Shown: one piece after another, positions 27,055-38,636 of the stretch
How positions within the stretch are numbered: position 1 is the stretch's first letter
Layout: each line of letters begins with the position of its first letter
NCBI RefSeq assembly: GCF_000143415.4
Contig: NW_003314289.1
Span: 153,109 to 217,108 of the forward strand
Length of the DNA stretch: 64,000 nt
Direction: 5' to 3'
DNA from: Selaginella moellendorffii
Taxonomy: Eukaryota > Streptophyta > Lycopodiopsida > Selaginellales > Selaginellaceae
The notes under the pieces: generated by a model
What the model was told of the DNA's origin: nothing
Database searches by the model: none
Seen by the model: only the letters and a program-made list of their open reading frames with translations
Program-made: the position numbers and the translations under genes

Positions 27055-27855
27055 AGTATACTGTGTTATGCCCTGAGATGACTTTGGCTTCTGTTCTTTC
27101 AGGCCGCCAAGGGATAGCTTTTCGGCTATCCAAAATAACTTGGATCCAAAAGAATATTTCGCAACAATGCAACATTGGGAAGATTCAGCAACTTTGGTGA
27201 AACTTGTGCATATGTAGAGAACAAATAAAAAATAAAGAGAAAAAAGAAAAAGAGAAACGTCACTTGATTTTGGTGCACCGTCGATGCGAACTGTAACGTG
27301 GGGCGTTTATGGCGCTTGGATGCAAACTACCGCACGCTTTAATGATAATGGCTGCGATGTCATCCAATCCAGGCCGTCGAAAATGGAGAACGAATCGCGA
27401 ATGCGTGATGATGGGGTGTAATTGTCATGCTCTCCAGAATGGAGCTCGAATCTTGAGAAAAAAAAGCAAGACAAAAAAAAAGATAAATATTTCCCGAAAA
27501 ATCAATCGATTTCTGTAAGTCAGTCTGATTGATCGCGAAAGCAGGAGGAGAAAAATTAAAACGGGTCGATCATTCACTGCCAATTGGCCCAGTAAAAAAG
27601 TTAAAAAAAACTAGGAAGAAAAGAGAAGCTAGTGAAAATCTTTGTAGAGCTCCATTTTTTTTTGGTAGTCCTTGCGTCCCTCAAACCAAGCAATGTGTGT
27701 GTGTGCTCACTCGATTTGGACTCTCTCCTCTTCTCAAAGTAATTTTCCTTCCTTTTCTCCTCTCCTCCAATTTTTTCCTGAAGGGCTTTAGCGTGAAGGA
27801 AAAAAGAAAGAGGAGAGGGAGCGAGTGGAAGACTTCGAGAGAAATTTGGGCTGCA
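27055..27855. promoter_or_regulatory. Upstream region of neprosin gene 2
   Basis: About 800 bp with A-rich runs near 27,225 and 27,465 and a pyrimidine-rich stretch at 27,720-27,780. It probably contains the promoter and leader of the following gene. A 204-codon frame (27,529-28,143) reads through it and is simply an upstream extension of the first neprosin exon in another frame. Confidence 0.4.
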
Positions 27856-29877
27856 ATGCGATGTTGTGGGTTTCCTTGTTTTGATAGAGCCAGGGCGGTG
27901 GTAGCGGTTTTTCTCGTTTTCTATTTGGTTTTGGGTGTGACTCTTGTTTTGGGCGATGACGATAGCGGCCGCCAGCGATCCCTGAGAATCCAGCGCGTTC
28001 TAGAAAAGATCAACAAGCCAGGCATCGCCAGCATCCAGGTCGCTAAGCATTTTCTTTTCTCCACTTCATTTGGGAAGTTCTCGACTAAAGAATCTTCTTC
28101 CTTGATGTTCTTCCTTAAATTATTCGTGGGTGAAGAGTCCTGATGGAGATATTATCGACTGCGTTCCCATCGCCAACCAGCCGGCATTCGATCATCCATT
28201 GCTGCAAGGCTCCAAGCTACAGGTTCTCATATAAATTCTCACTTCCTTAGAAATCTCCTCTAACTTTCATGCCTGCTTGTTTGATCGGTGGTAAACTTGG
28301 TTCCCACGTTTGCGTGTTTTCCTTCGAGCATTCGTATAGTTACGTGTTTCTTCTTGTTCTACCAGTTTGCTCGAGGCATTGGTGTCACTGATCGAGCGAA
28401 TTTTTTGCTATCAACTTTACAGATCTCGCCATCGAATTCCTCGTTTCTTCTGGCCTCCAAGAGTGGCAGAAAGATCCAGCAGCGATGGCACCAAGCCGGC
28501 CAGCGTTGTCCCAAAGGCAGCATTCCAGTCCGCCGGACGCTCGAGCTGGACGTGGAGAGAATCGCTCAGCAGCGCGAAAATCACTCGATCGATTCCTTTG
28601 CTCGCAAATCCCAGGGCCCTCCACACGTAGACAGCCACAAAAGCTTGCAAGCTGCGGTACCTTCTAGCTCCAGGCAACACGAGGTAAGGTTTTCTTTTTA
28701 TTCTTCTTCATTGTTCCTCCAAGTTGATGCATTTGGATTCTTCTCTTCGATCTTTGTTTTCGTGCTGCTGTTTTCCTGTTCACTTTTGTCATGTTTTATC
28801 TTCATTGCCTTACAGTTCATGTTCGCAACTTTGTCTCTGTGCAGCTTTCTTGCACCTTTTCTTTTTTTTAACTTTTTTTTTTTTTTTTGAGATTTAGCAC
28901 GCAATTGCGTATGCGGAGGGTGTGTTTTACGGAGCCGAGGCCGTGATCAACGTATGGGATCCGTCAGTAGAAGGTGCAGATGAGTTCAGCCTCTCGCAAG
29001 TCTGGATTCTCTCCGGAACTTTCAATGTTGATCTCAACAGTGTTGAAGCAGGCTGGCAGGTATTCAGACAGAAAAAAAAAATTTAAAAAAACACAAGAAA
29101 AAAGCAGAAACAACTCACAAGAATTTCCAGGTGAACCCCGCTCTCTACGGCGACAGGAATCCCCGATTCTTCACATACTGGACAGTAAGAAGTTTTCTTG
29201 TTTTGTGTTCATCTTTCTCAGGCCTTTCCAAATATCTCAGAGTGATTCTTACCGTGGCACTGGCTGCTACAACCTTCTGTGCGAAGGCTTCGTGCAAATC
29301 AACGACCAAGTCGTGCTGGGCGGAGCAGTCGCACCCGTTTCATCACTTAACGGCGTCCAATACGACATCCGCATCCTCATCTTCAAGGTACACACAAAAG
29401 CCTCCAAACTTTTCTCTTCAATCTTCTCAACATATCTCAAGCTCTAGAGAAAGAGATCTTCCATCGTCCCAAGAAACGTCTCACAAAACTCTGGAAACTT
29501 TTTATTCGTTTTCGCAGGACTTCATAACCGGCAATTGGTGGCTTCGCTATGGGGACGAGCTCATTGGCTACTGGCCTCCGCAGCTCTTCACTCACTTGGC
29601 CGGCTTTGCAAACGTGATTGAGTGGGGTGGCGAAGTGGTGAACACGAGACCAAACAACAGGCACACGGCAACACAGATGGGAAGCGGTCACTACCCGCAG
29701 TCAGGCTACGCGGTGGCCAGTTATCTCAAAAACCTTCGCGTGGTGGATCTCACCAGCTTGCTGCGCGGCCCGGCCAGCATTTTTACGCTGTCCACCAAGC
29801 CCGACTGCTACAGTATCCGATCCTCGGGTGGAACTTTCTTTTACGGGGGGCCTGGATTGAGTTCTTCCTGTCAATAA
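27856..29877 (+). CDS. Neprosin-domain (DUF239) secreted glutamic peptidase-like protein 2
   Basis: Seven phase-0 exons: 27856-28038, 28136-28222, 28423-28683, 28898-29059, 29131-29184, 29241-29387 and 29518-29877, giving about 417 residues. The N-terminus has a hydrophobic signal segment ([19 protein letters not shown]). Next comes the complete activation-peptide motif [22 protein letters not shown], then [12 protein letters not shown], and the neprosin domain with [70 protein letters not shown] and the terminal [13 protein letters not shown]. The two candidate catalytic glutamates are in VEAGW and WGGE. The protein is likely secreted or vacuolar. The last exon is not split, unlike neprosin gene 1. 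Confidence 0.9.
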
Positions 29878-30239
29878 CAAACAAATGTGTTAGATTGGAG
29901 GGAGGTGATTCCAAGAGGATGTTAGTGGTACAATTCCACTGATGATCAAAAACGTCGAGAGAAGGGCAAAAAGAGCAGATTGGCACTCAATGTGACTAAT
30001 AAGATTGATCTTCCAATTTATTCATGTGAGAGACAAGAAAAATTAAAATTTAAAATGTTTCTATGGTAATAAGAACAACCGAAATTTTTAATTGCTTTTT
30101 AAAAATGAGAAGTCTGGATTAAACGTTAAGAGTTTTGTACAGATACTCGAAACCTTATAATAAATGTTTGGAAATTACTTGAAACTGGTTTTGTCCTTGA
30201 AGAATCAAAGTGCAACTTACTACGCTTTACTGACGTAAG

Positions 30240-30600
30240 TTTACTTTTATCTCTTCTATGTGGTGGTGGTGGTGGCGGAGATGGAAGATTAATCATTGAT
30301 TTACATAAGCTAGTCGGATTCTTACCGGAGATGGTGGCTGGGACAGGCGGTGGCCATCAAAGTCTTCAAGCGCATGGCGGCACTCGTCGCGCCACACCCC
30401 CACGTCCTCCAGGTGATCGGCTACCTGGGCACTGGCGATGGCGATCCGGTGGTCGTGATGGACCTCATGGAGATGGTGGTGATAGTAGTTTCGAGCTCTT
30501 GCTGCAAGTGTTTACTACCGAGGTCACAGGAAGCAAAAGAAGGCGAGCTTGAGTTCCTGGCTCGGGAAAGCTCTCGAGAGTGATGCCATGATCGTTCTGT
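30240..30600 (+). pseudogene. 3' fragment of the ALE2-like kinase unit with a captured kinase piece
   Basis: The flanks match the 3' untranslated region of the intact receptor kinase (cggagatggaag, tttcgagctc, cttgagttcctggctcggga). In the middle, 30,338-30,479 is an insertion. It is bounded by an 11 bp direct repeat (ggagatggtgg at 30,327-30,337 and 30,469-30,479) and encodes VAIKVFKRMAALV, HPHVLQVIGYLG and VVVMDLME, the N-lobe of a different protein kinase. There is no complete gene here. It marks the left edge of the kinase-X cluster. Confidence 0.7.
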
Positions 30601-31429
30601 AACATATATTTTTGCCAAAGAAAGGACGTTCCATCTTTTCGTAGACGCTAGGTAGTTTTCTTAATCTATCGCCGAGATCTTGAAACCAGGGGTAGGGTTT
30701 GATGATATTAGCGATATTGGTTATGCTGAGGCCATGTCCAAGTTCGTCGCCAGAGCTGCACGGCCGCATGAGGAGGAGGCAGCGGCGATGGACGTGCACG
30801 AATGCGCATGCATAGATGCCATGATCGCCAAATGGGACGAGACGCTGTTCCTGGTGCTGGCACTCTGCTACATCACCCGCCTCTCCAATGCCAAGAGGAG
30901 CGGGTGTGCTGCGACGCTGGGTTGGGATGGTGTGCGATCGCAAATGAACTGCATGATTGATTTCGCTCACCGGGTGCTTCTCTCACCAACTGGACTTCCA
31001 AGCCTTGCCATGCTAGACGCATCGACAGATGAGGAGCATCTGGAGCACCTATCGAGCAAGTTTTGCAAGGACAAAGGTTTGTATCCAGACCAAATTTTCA
31101 TTTTCTTACGATATTGTTTTGGAAGTGAGCCCCAAGGAGGTGGAGCATGCCACTATCGACACAGATCTCTTCTCTGCTGAGCCTTACTGCAAGCCTTGCA
31201 ATGGGGAATTCAGATGTAAGAAGTCTTTTTTTTTCCTAGTTTCTTGTTGACAACACTTTCAGGGCATTGTAAAGATCAAAACAAAATAGATGCTCTTGGA
31301 AATAAATTTGGGAGAAAATGGAATGTCCATTTATTTTTTCTAAAATATTAACTCCAAAAATGGCTAAAATGCATCTTAAACGAAGATGATACTGCAATAA
31401 CAAATTTAAATCATTTAAGGAACTACCAT

Positions 31430-31604
31430 TGTGAGTGCTTGGAATATGGAAAGGGAATACAGAAATGTGCATATCAATTAGCCCAAAAACCCTAGTTTAT
31501 ATACAGGAGCGAGTGGTCCAAATTGAAACTAATCCGACGGCTACCAAAATCCCACTACGCTAATATTAGTATACAGCATCATAGCCGTACACTTGGCCCT
31601 CACA
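31430..31604 (-). repeat. 3' LTR of Gypsy copy 2
   Basis: A 175 bp direct repeat of 35,804-35,978 with scattered substitutions. The polypurine tract abuts it at about 31,605-31,620. Bounded by TG/CA. Confidence 0.9.
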
Positions 31605-31783
31605 TCATCCCCTCCTCTCAGAATAATGGAAGACTGTCAGGGTTCTCTTATAGATGGGCCGGGATCTGGAGGAACATCAGGAGGAGGCATCAGCAGATCT
31701 GTAGGTGGTATTAACTGCTCCTGATCCCTTTGTGTGAAGCATTTCAACCGCTGCACATGCACAATCTCTGAAGGATCAACTTG

Positions 31784-33256
31784 CTAGACATCATGCTGAA
31801 CCTCATAAACTTGAGGTCCAACTGGCCGCAACACCCGATATGGTCCTTTCCACTGCGCAAGGAGCCCCTTAGATAAACCACGTACCGTAAGATGGGGAAA
31901 ATGGACTAACACCAAATCATCCACTTTGTACTCCGCAGGTGGACAATGATAGAAGTTGTACTGCCGTTGTTGTCCCACTTGTATGCGACCTAAGTGTTTG
32001 GTAGACTCCACTCGGACAAATGGAAGAATGCTCATCAAATACTGATCCCACGACCTAGCATCTGCAGTTCGTGGCAATCGTGAAGGTAAACCCAGCTCCG
32101 TTGGTAATATTGGATCATGACCATATAAAAGTTTATATGGTGAAGCACCAACAGAACTCTGCACCCCTGTGACATATGCATACTGAAGAGACGGCAAATA
32201 ACCATCCCAATCCGAATGCTGAAAGTTCACATACTTCGCAATCATCCCCTTGAATGTCCGAACGAGCCATTCCACCAGACCGTCTGATTGTGGATGATAA
32301 GCACTCGTGAAAGTGTGGCGTATTCCCATCCGAGATGTCAAAATATGAAATGCCTTAGCCATAAATGCAGGACCATTATCCAAAAGAATCCATTCTGGAC
32401 AAGAATGCTGGAACACCACTCGATTGAGGAGGAAGTATCTAACAGCAGTTGGACAGGCACTAGCAAGAGCACCAACTTCCACTCAGCAAGTCAAGTAGTC
32501 AGAAGCAATAATAACATACTCATTGCCAGCAGTCAACCGTGGAAAAGGTCCCGTACGATCAAACACCACCAACTCAAACGGACGGGAAACTACAATTGAC
32601 TCCAACCGTCCTTATGTAGCCCGAGGGGGAGTATTACAAGCTTGGCACCAAATGCAACTACGCACATACTGGATAATATCACATCGCATCTCCGGCCAAT
32701 AGAAAGATCTACGTAGCTTCTCAATTACACGACAATGTCCCATATGCCCACCTAGAACAGGAGAATCATGGTAGGCATGGAGAAACCATGGAATAAAGAT
32801 AGAAGGCATCACCAGCCGTAAATGATCATTAGGATCCGTCCCCACAAAATAAAGAAGGTTGTCTTCGAGGCGATATTGAGAATGTAAATGCCGGAAAGGC
32901 AAGTCATCAACAAGTGATGCAGGATTCTCAAACCCATCTCGAAGCCTTCGAATCCACGGCTCAAGCTTTTGAGCCTCACGAACCTCATCAAGAGAAGGTA
33001 GATCTTGCTCTGCGCCTTGTGGACATTGAACGTCAAGTACAACAATTGCCGACGGCACAAAATCCTCATCTAGAAAATCCACAGAGGCTGGAATAACAAG
33101 CTCGTCAGAAACATGAGAAGAGAATGGAGAAGGAAGAGGAACTCGAGAAAGGGCATCAGCATCAGCCAAAGAACTCCCTAGGCAATGAACAACATCAAAA
33201 TCATATATCTGAAACTCAAAGCCCATTAAGCAGTACGACCAACCAGGTTCTTCCAC
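31784..33256 (-). pseudogene. Gypsy integrase region
   Basis: Two open frames separated by a stop. The upstream one (33,256-32,612) includes the end of RNase H and the HHCC zinc-binding domain (HAYHDSPVLGGHMGHCR ... CIWCQAC). The downstream one (32,482-31,784) includes the catalytic-core segments EWILLDNGPAFMAKAF and SAYHPQSDGLVEWLVRTFKG, which supply the second Asp and the Glu, and the C-terminal QWKGPYRVLRPVGPQVYEVQ (GPY/F). A TGA codon lies between DYLTC and VEVGAL. Not functional as read. Confidence 0.85.
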
Positions 33257-33372
33257 TTCAATAATGAAGTAACAGCAGCATGGTCACCTTCAAGTAACGT
33301 CCGAGAACCATGTAGATATGCATGAAGTTTTTTGAAACCCCAAACTGCTGCTAAACACTCCTCTGTCATGGA

Positions 33373-34266
33373 TTAGTTCATTTCCACTGGTTGTAATGTA
33401 CGGCTTTTATACGGAATGGGATGGCGCTGACCAGGCACACTCAAGCTCTCTTGCATCAACACACCTCCAAGACCAATGTCATAAGCATCCATGCGCAAAA
33501 TAAAAGGTCGAGTGTAGTCAAGATATACCAAAACCGGAGGAGTCGTCAATAGCTCTTTGAGATCCTCGAACGCCCGCTCACAATCCGGAGACCAAATGAA
33601 AGATGATGTTGATGACTTCAGCAACGTTCGCAATGGTGCAATGCAATCAGAAAGATGATCCACAAAACAACCAAAATACTGCACCTTGCCCAAAAAGCGT
33701 TGCACATCAATCACACACTTTGGAGTAGGGAACTTTAGAACAGCCACAAGTTTGTCAGGATCAACTTGGAAACCCTCACGAGAAATATGGTACCCAAGAT
33801 AAGTTGTATCCTTGGACCCAAACACGCACTTCATCCGCTTCAGCTTTAAACCAACGTCGCATAGCCGATCCAACACTTTACAAACATCACGAACATGTTC
33901 CTCCCATGTCCCCTCCGAATGGATCAAGACATCATCAATGAAGTCAGCAGTCACTTCCGGCATATCGCAAAGAACCTCGTCCATCATCCGTTGGAAAGTT
34001 GCTGGAGCATTGTTCAAACCAAACGGCATCACCAAGAACTCGTACAAACCAAATGGTGTACGAAAAGCAGTCTTCGGAATATCTTCTTCGGCCATCGGTA
34101 CTTGCCAGTACCCAAAAGCAAGATCTAGCTTGGTGAACCAACGACTTCGCCCCAGACGATCCAAGAGATCAGTAGTGTGAGGAAGAGGATACACATCTGG
34201 GATCGTCACTTCGTTTAACGGACAATAGTCAATGCAGAAACGAATACTCCCATCAGGCTTCGTCAC
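33373..34266 (-). pseudogene. Gypsy reverse transcriptase / RNase H region
   Basis: A 297-codon frame with classical RT blocks: KPDGSIRFCIDYCPLNEVT, FTKLDLAFGYWQVPM, FGLYEFLVMPFGLNNAPATF, and the active-site box FIDDVLIHS (YxDD-type with F and I). TTYLGYHIS follows, then the start of RNase H (FILRMDAYDIGLGGVLMQ). The N-terminal fingers that should link it to the protease are missing at 34,266. Confidence 0.88.
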
Positions 34267-35134
34267 AAGATGAGGTTCCCAAGCCCAAGGACTCTCGGCA
34301 GCACCCGCAATGACTGCAACTCAAGCTCGAGATCGCCCACACGCACAACTAAGTCCACCTCATCCCGTGCACAGGCATGCGTACGGCCGTTGCCATAAAG
34401 AATGAAAACTGGTTCTGCTACACGATGCAAGTGTAGACGGTAACGTGTGGCAACAGGTCGAGCAATAGAAGATAAACTCGAACCTGTATCAACCAACACG
34501 GAGAGAATAATAGGAAACCTCTTGTTATAAAAACGAGCTTGGAAAGTAAACACTGGATGAACCGGTGCCGAGTGAACCCCTTGATGATATTCCCGAAAGA
34601 AAGATGGAGGGGTCACTGACTTATTCGCGCAAGGTCCCTCCATTACTCGCGTGACTTCTCGTTTCCCGGATGCACCTCGGTGTCCAAACCTTCCACCACA
34701 ACAGCACCAACGGGACGTTGCTGATGCCAAGGTCTCCACCCAGGAAATGGAGGTCGCCAATTCAGAAAGCACCGACAATGCCGATAAGTATGACCAACTT
34801 CACCACACGCCCAGCAACAAACATCACAGCTACGACCACGCCCTCGCCCTTGTCCTTGGACTCGAGTAGCAGCAGCATCAACCTCCATTGGAACAGGACC
34901 ATCACTCATAGGAAGTGGAGCGGAAGGACGTGCAGCGAGAAGTGGAAGAGGCAACGTCTCATAATGTTGTGCCAAGCGAAGAGCATCGTCAAGGGTGGCA
35001 GGAGCAAGTGCATGCACAAGGCCGACAAGATCTCGATGAAGTGTTGGCCACAACATTCCTAGCTTGATCCGCTCCGACATATTGGGCTCCACACGAAGCA
35101 AAAGACTTCGGAAACGAACACCAAATTGCATCAC
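34263..35134 (-). pseudogene. Gypsy gag and protease region
   Basis: The 35,134-34,643 frame is the C-terminal half of gag with the zinc knuckle CWACGEVGHTYRHC. The overlapping 34,778-34,263 frame carries the aspartic protease (ILSVLVDTGSSLSSIA) and the FILYGNGRTHA segment shared with copy 1. The N-terminal half of gag (35,140-35,460) is present but broken. Confidence 0.8.
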
Positions 35135-35803
35135 CGACTCAGATGGCCCTTAGCGAAGATGATGCAATTGTTGGAAGGCATCGTCACAATCGTCGGCATG
35201 TCCGAAGGCGTGTTTGAAGACGTCCGGAAGAACACTCCAATCCTCACGAGTGGCCGCACTCAATCCATTGTACCACTGCAATGCCATCCCTTGGAGACAC
35301 ATGGGAAACTCACGCAAACATCGAGCATCATCCCAAGAATGATATATGAATCACCATGAAGTGATAGAACCAATGGTACACATCATCCCCAGGATTCCCA
35401 CCAAAGAACTCCGGCCAAACGCGAGGATTGGCACCAAGAGCAGGAGGAGTTGGACCACGTGCTGTGAATGCCGCCATCAATTGAGTTTGGTTGTTCAATT
35501 ATAAGCGCATAACATCAAGCAATTGGACCAACTGCTACTCTATAGTCAAAGGAGGAGATTGCTGATCTACCATGAAGACGGACGAAGAAAGAGCAAAAGA
35601 AGAGAAACGACAAAAAATGAGAAGGAAATGGGAGATCTAGACAATGCAAAAAGCTAGATTTAAACCAAAATCCTGAAAGGGAAGAACAAAAGAAAGGAAA
35701 TGGAAAAAGCTAGATTTAGATGATGCAAAAACTAAATCTAAACCAAAATCCCAAATTCAAGCACTTCTCAGGGACAATCAAAAGTGCCCCTCACCTCCAC
35801 CAA

Positions 35804-35978
35804 TGTGAGTGCTTGGAATATGAAAAAGGAATACAGAAATGTGTATATCAATTAGCCCAAAAACCTTAGTTTATATACAGAAGTGAGTGGTCCGGATTGA
35901 AACTAATCCGACGGCTACCAAAATCCCACTACGCTAATATTAGTATACGGCATCGTAACCATACACTTGGCCCTCACA
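35804..35978 (-). repeat. 5' LTR of Gypsy copy 2
   Basis: A 175 bp repeat matching 31,430-31,604. The bases after it in element orientation (ttggtggaggtgagggg) do not look like the usual tRNA-Met primer site, so the primer tRNA is unclear. Confidence 0.9.
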
Positions 35979-37189
35979 CCACGAAGATATAAACATAAAT
36001 ATTGCCTATATCTTAGGGGAAAGCAGAAAAGAAGTGAAACATCAAATTCTCCCTTTGAATATCACATTTATGGGGGAAGTACCAAAGCTACTGGACTTGT
36101 TGTAAACTGGAACTTCTTCCCCGTGGACAACATGAACTCAAATTCTTGAAATCCCTGACCTTTATAAGTTCTTTCCACAAGGGTGGAACATGCAATCGGT
36201 TGTGCGTGACCAAGCTCAACGAGACCAAGTAAAACTGGTTTACTCGCAGCTTGCAGGACATCGAGTACGGTCGCCTTGCCTGTTTGTCGAAATGGACAGC
36301 GTGGAGTCTGCACCCCTGCGGGTCAAGGAACTGGTACTGCTGGATCCACAACAACAAGCTCCTGCGATCGCTCCTCCTCGAGAGACCACCGCTGTCCATA
36401 CCATGCCATCTCGGCTTGCACGCAGAACGCTCGCATCTGGCTTGGGTGCTACGACCTCCGAATCTATTACGACCACAAGTTGACGTGTAAGTTTTGTGCC
36501 TCTCCAGAGTTATATATGTTCAAGTGTTTTGTTGGACTAGATGGCCGGCTTGGGACACAGGATTATAGCACGCAAGAGGAGGGGGAGGTATGTACATGTT
36601 TGTGTGTGCAAGCTTTTATTCTTTTCTTTCTTGCCAGGTTCTATCAAATGGTTTCTGCAAGGAGCGCACTCCGTCCTTCATGGAGAAAGCTGCGAGGGTC
36701 TGCACTATGGTAGACATGTGGTACGAGCATCCATTCTCTACCAAATCTGGGCATGGTTTTCTTTTTGTGATGCAGGGTGTTCCCCAGCCAAATGGAAAAG
36801 GCATGGCTCATGAACATGCGGCCACGATCTCGCAAAGCCACCGGACACAGCAATATGGCGTGCTTCCTGTGGTGGTTCCAAAAGAGCAGCCCAAGATTGA
36901 AGGCCGCGTTCTTTCCACTATCAACTATAAATACACCCAGTACAACAAAGTTGAAACACAGCGAAGATGGTCTTCTTCCACCCCACACCGAGGCCTTCTC
37001 AAGTAAGGAGCTCAAAAGAGAGGAGATTCCAGTACCAGCTCGTTTCTGCGACATCATTAATGTAATATCAACTAGTTCAATGGAGTGATTTCTCTCTCTG
37101 AGGCGATGCTTAGATGGCGTCGTTGCCTGCGTAGTGCACACACGGTTAGCGATCCTTTCCTTGTTACCTGTTTGAGCTAAGATGGAGCC

Positions 37190-37660
37190 ATTCAACTTAA
37201 ATGCGAAAGAGAAGAAATACTATATGTGGACACGACCAAGTTCGAGGCTCTGGTATGTGAGAAAGTCTTTCTCCTGGCTTTGATTTCCCTTTTCCCTCCT
37301 TTCTTCCAGGACGCATGGCTTGACAGTGCGGAGGTAGACACTTTGAATGCCTCACGAGAAAAGTTAAAGAAGTTTCCGAGCACAACATTTCCCCTCGAGA
37401 TATCAGGCTCACAAAGAAGCGGATTGCTGATGCGCTGGAGCCTGGAGAAATGGTGCTTGTTTTTTATTGTTCGGCATTGTCATGCTTGGTAGTAGCATTC
37501 TATTGTCTTGGGTATGCCACTTACGCGAGCAGTATTCCTTTTGTCTTTCACTGAATGCATGCATATGCTTGTGCCTAGCATAAACATCTCTGTGGATCTT
37601 GACGAGATGAACCACATTTCTACTGAGTAATAGGAACATTCAGGTAAGCATTGATTTTCA
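37190..37660 (+). repeat. Repeat block 'Yb', copy 1
   Basis: The segment from about 37,225 recurs almost unchanged at 45,434-45,860 and, inverted, at about 50,400-50,850. It looks like the remnant of a two-exon coding stretch: VDTTKFEAL, a GTATGT..CCAG intron, then DAWLDSAEVDTL and SREKLKKF. I do not recognise the source gene. It always lies directly 5' of a kinase fragment and, in two of three cases, 3' of a gene-X tail. Confidence 0.65.
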
Positions 37661-37713
37661 AAAGTGTAGTTTTGCTCCTTGTCCTCCGGGAAACTGGGCT
37701 CTGGTTGTCGCAG

Positions 37714-38540
37714 TTACGTAGCTCCAGAGTATGCAATGACCGGACATCTTTTGGTGAAGAGCGATGTCTACCGCTACGGGGTCGTGCTACTGGGGCTACT
37801 GTCGGGCAGAAGTCGGTCGACATGTCCCAGCCACCCGGTCAAATAAATCTAGTCACATGGGCAAAGACCGCTGCTCAACAGCAAGGAGGGACTGGAGATC
37901 CTCGGCTCTAAACAATGTTCCATTCGACAACCTCGTCAGGGTGGCAGCGATCACCTCCAGCCGGACGTCTCTCACAGGCCTCTCATGCAGTCGTCCAGGC
38001 GTTGAAGCTAATGTACAACGACTCGGACGCCAGCGATGGTATCGTGTCCGGCAATGGCAGCATGCCCAGGGAAAGCCAGCAGCAGGACGTAAAGTCGGGT
38101 GGAACGTACGCAAGCGGTGGTGGTGGTGGCGGTGGTGACAACGAGAGAATCCGCACTGTGGCGAGACACGGCTGGGAGAGTGGCTCGTTCAACAGCATTG
38201 ACTACGACTCTAGGACGTTTGGTGGAGATCGGGCGGGGAAGCCGAAGCGTCCTTGGTACCGAGTGAGAAACGCGTAATGAGATAGTGAGTGAGTCGGCGC
38301 TACTGCGGTACGGACGATGCTAACAGGAACGACCATAGTGACAGCTTTTAGAGGGAGAGGGGCGGCGGGGGTGGTGGTGGCGGAGATGGAAGGGATGGAT
38401 TGATAGTTGTTTCACGCAGGCTAGTCGTATTCTTGCTCGAGATGATGGTTTCGAGCTCGGCTTCTCATCGATTTGGATCTTCTTGATGGGTGTTTGCTAC
38501 TGGAGCAAAAGAAGGCGAGCTTGAGTTCCTGGCTCGGGAA
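37714..38540 (+). pseudogene. ALE2-like kinase 3' fragment K1
   Basis: It begins exactly at the last exon of the intact kinase (tacgtagctccagagtatgc, encoding YVAPEYA) and continues through the C-lobe and the Ser/Gly-rich tail into the 3' flank. Several changes break the frame. Glu becomes Gly in the LLEL segment, the Pro-Gly-Gln segment runs into a stop, and the [10 protein letters not shown] stretch is shifted. There is no upstream kinase domain. It is a truncated duplicate of 54,674-55,457. Confidence 0.88.
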
Positions 38541-38636
38541 ACAAGCAAGATGGTGGTAGTTTGTAACATATGCCAGAGTATCGAATAAACGGCTTAATAG
38601 TAAACGTATTGCACAGTATTGGGGCGCCGCGCAGCA

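Larger units (their letters stand above)
31430..35978 (-). mobile_element. Ty3/Gypsy LTR retrotransposon (copy 2), internally deleted
   Basis: Two 175 bp LTRs (31,430-31,604 and 35,804-35,978), both starting TGTGAG and ending CTCACA in the appropriate orientation, enclose a minus-strand gag-pol. The order is gag with a CX2CX4HX4C knuckle, protease (VDTGSSLSS), reverse transcriptase, RNase H, integrase with HHCC and GPY/F-like ends, and then a purine-rich tract (agaggaggggatga) directly before the left LTR. The order RT-RNaseH-IN defines Ty3/Gypsy. No chromodomain was seen. The protease-RT link is deleted near 34,265 and integrase has a TGA where Trp is expected (about 32,482), so it cannot move by itself. 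No clean 5 bp target duplication was found (accat on the left, ccacg on the right). Confidence 0.93.
30660..37060 (+). pseudogene. Gene X copy A, split by a Gypsy element
   Basis: Exon 1 remains (about 30,660-31,080, with AMSKFVARAARPHEEEAAA and ETLFLVLALCYITRLSNA), followed by exon 2 (about 31,124-31,215). Exon 3 is broken after about 31,278 and resumes near 36,013 (catcaaattctccct). Exons 4-7 follow up to about 37,060. They contain an in-frame deletion in exon 4, a frameshift at cggccacgatctcg in exon 7 and a diverged end. Compared with copies B and C it lacks the N-terminal targeting-like part. It cannot make the full protein. Confidence 0.8.

Noticed and set aside
27529-28143. A 204-codon frame over the start of neprosin gene 2
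   Set aside because: It reads through the 5' leader and the first intron. The spliced chain from the ATG at 27,856 gives a signal peptide and the complete conserved activation motif.
31425-35983. A 5 bp target-site duplication for Gypsy copy 2
   Set aside because: The bases before the left LTR (accat) and after the right LTR (ccacg) do not match. I could not find another register with matching flanks.
38366-38400. GGT/GGC trinucleotide runs near the kinase 3' flanks
   Set aside because: Simple low-complexity sequence in the duplicated 3' flank. It helps to recognise the unit but has no separate function that I can support.
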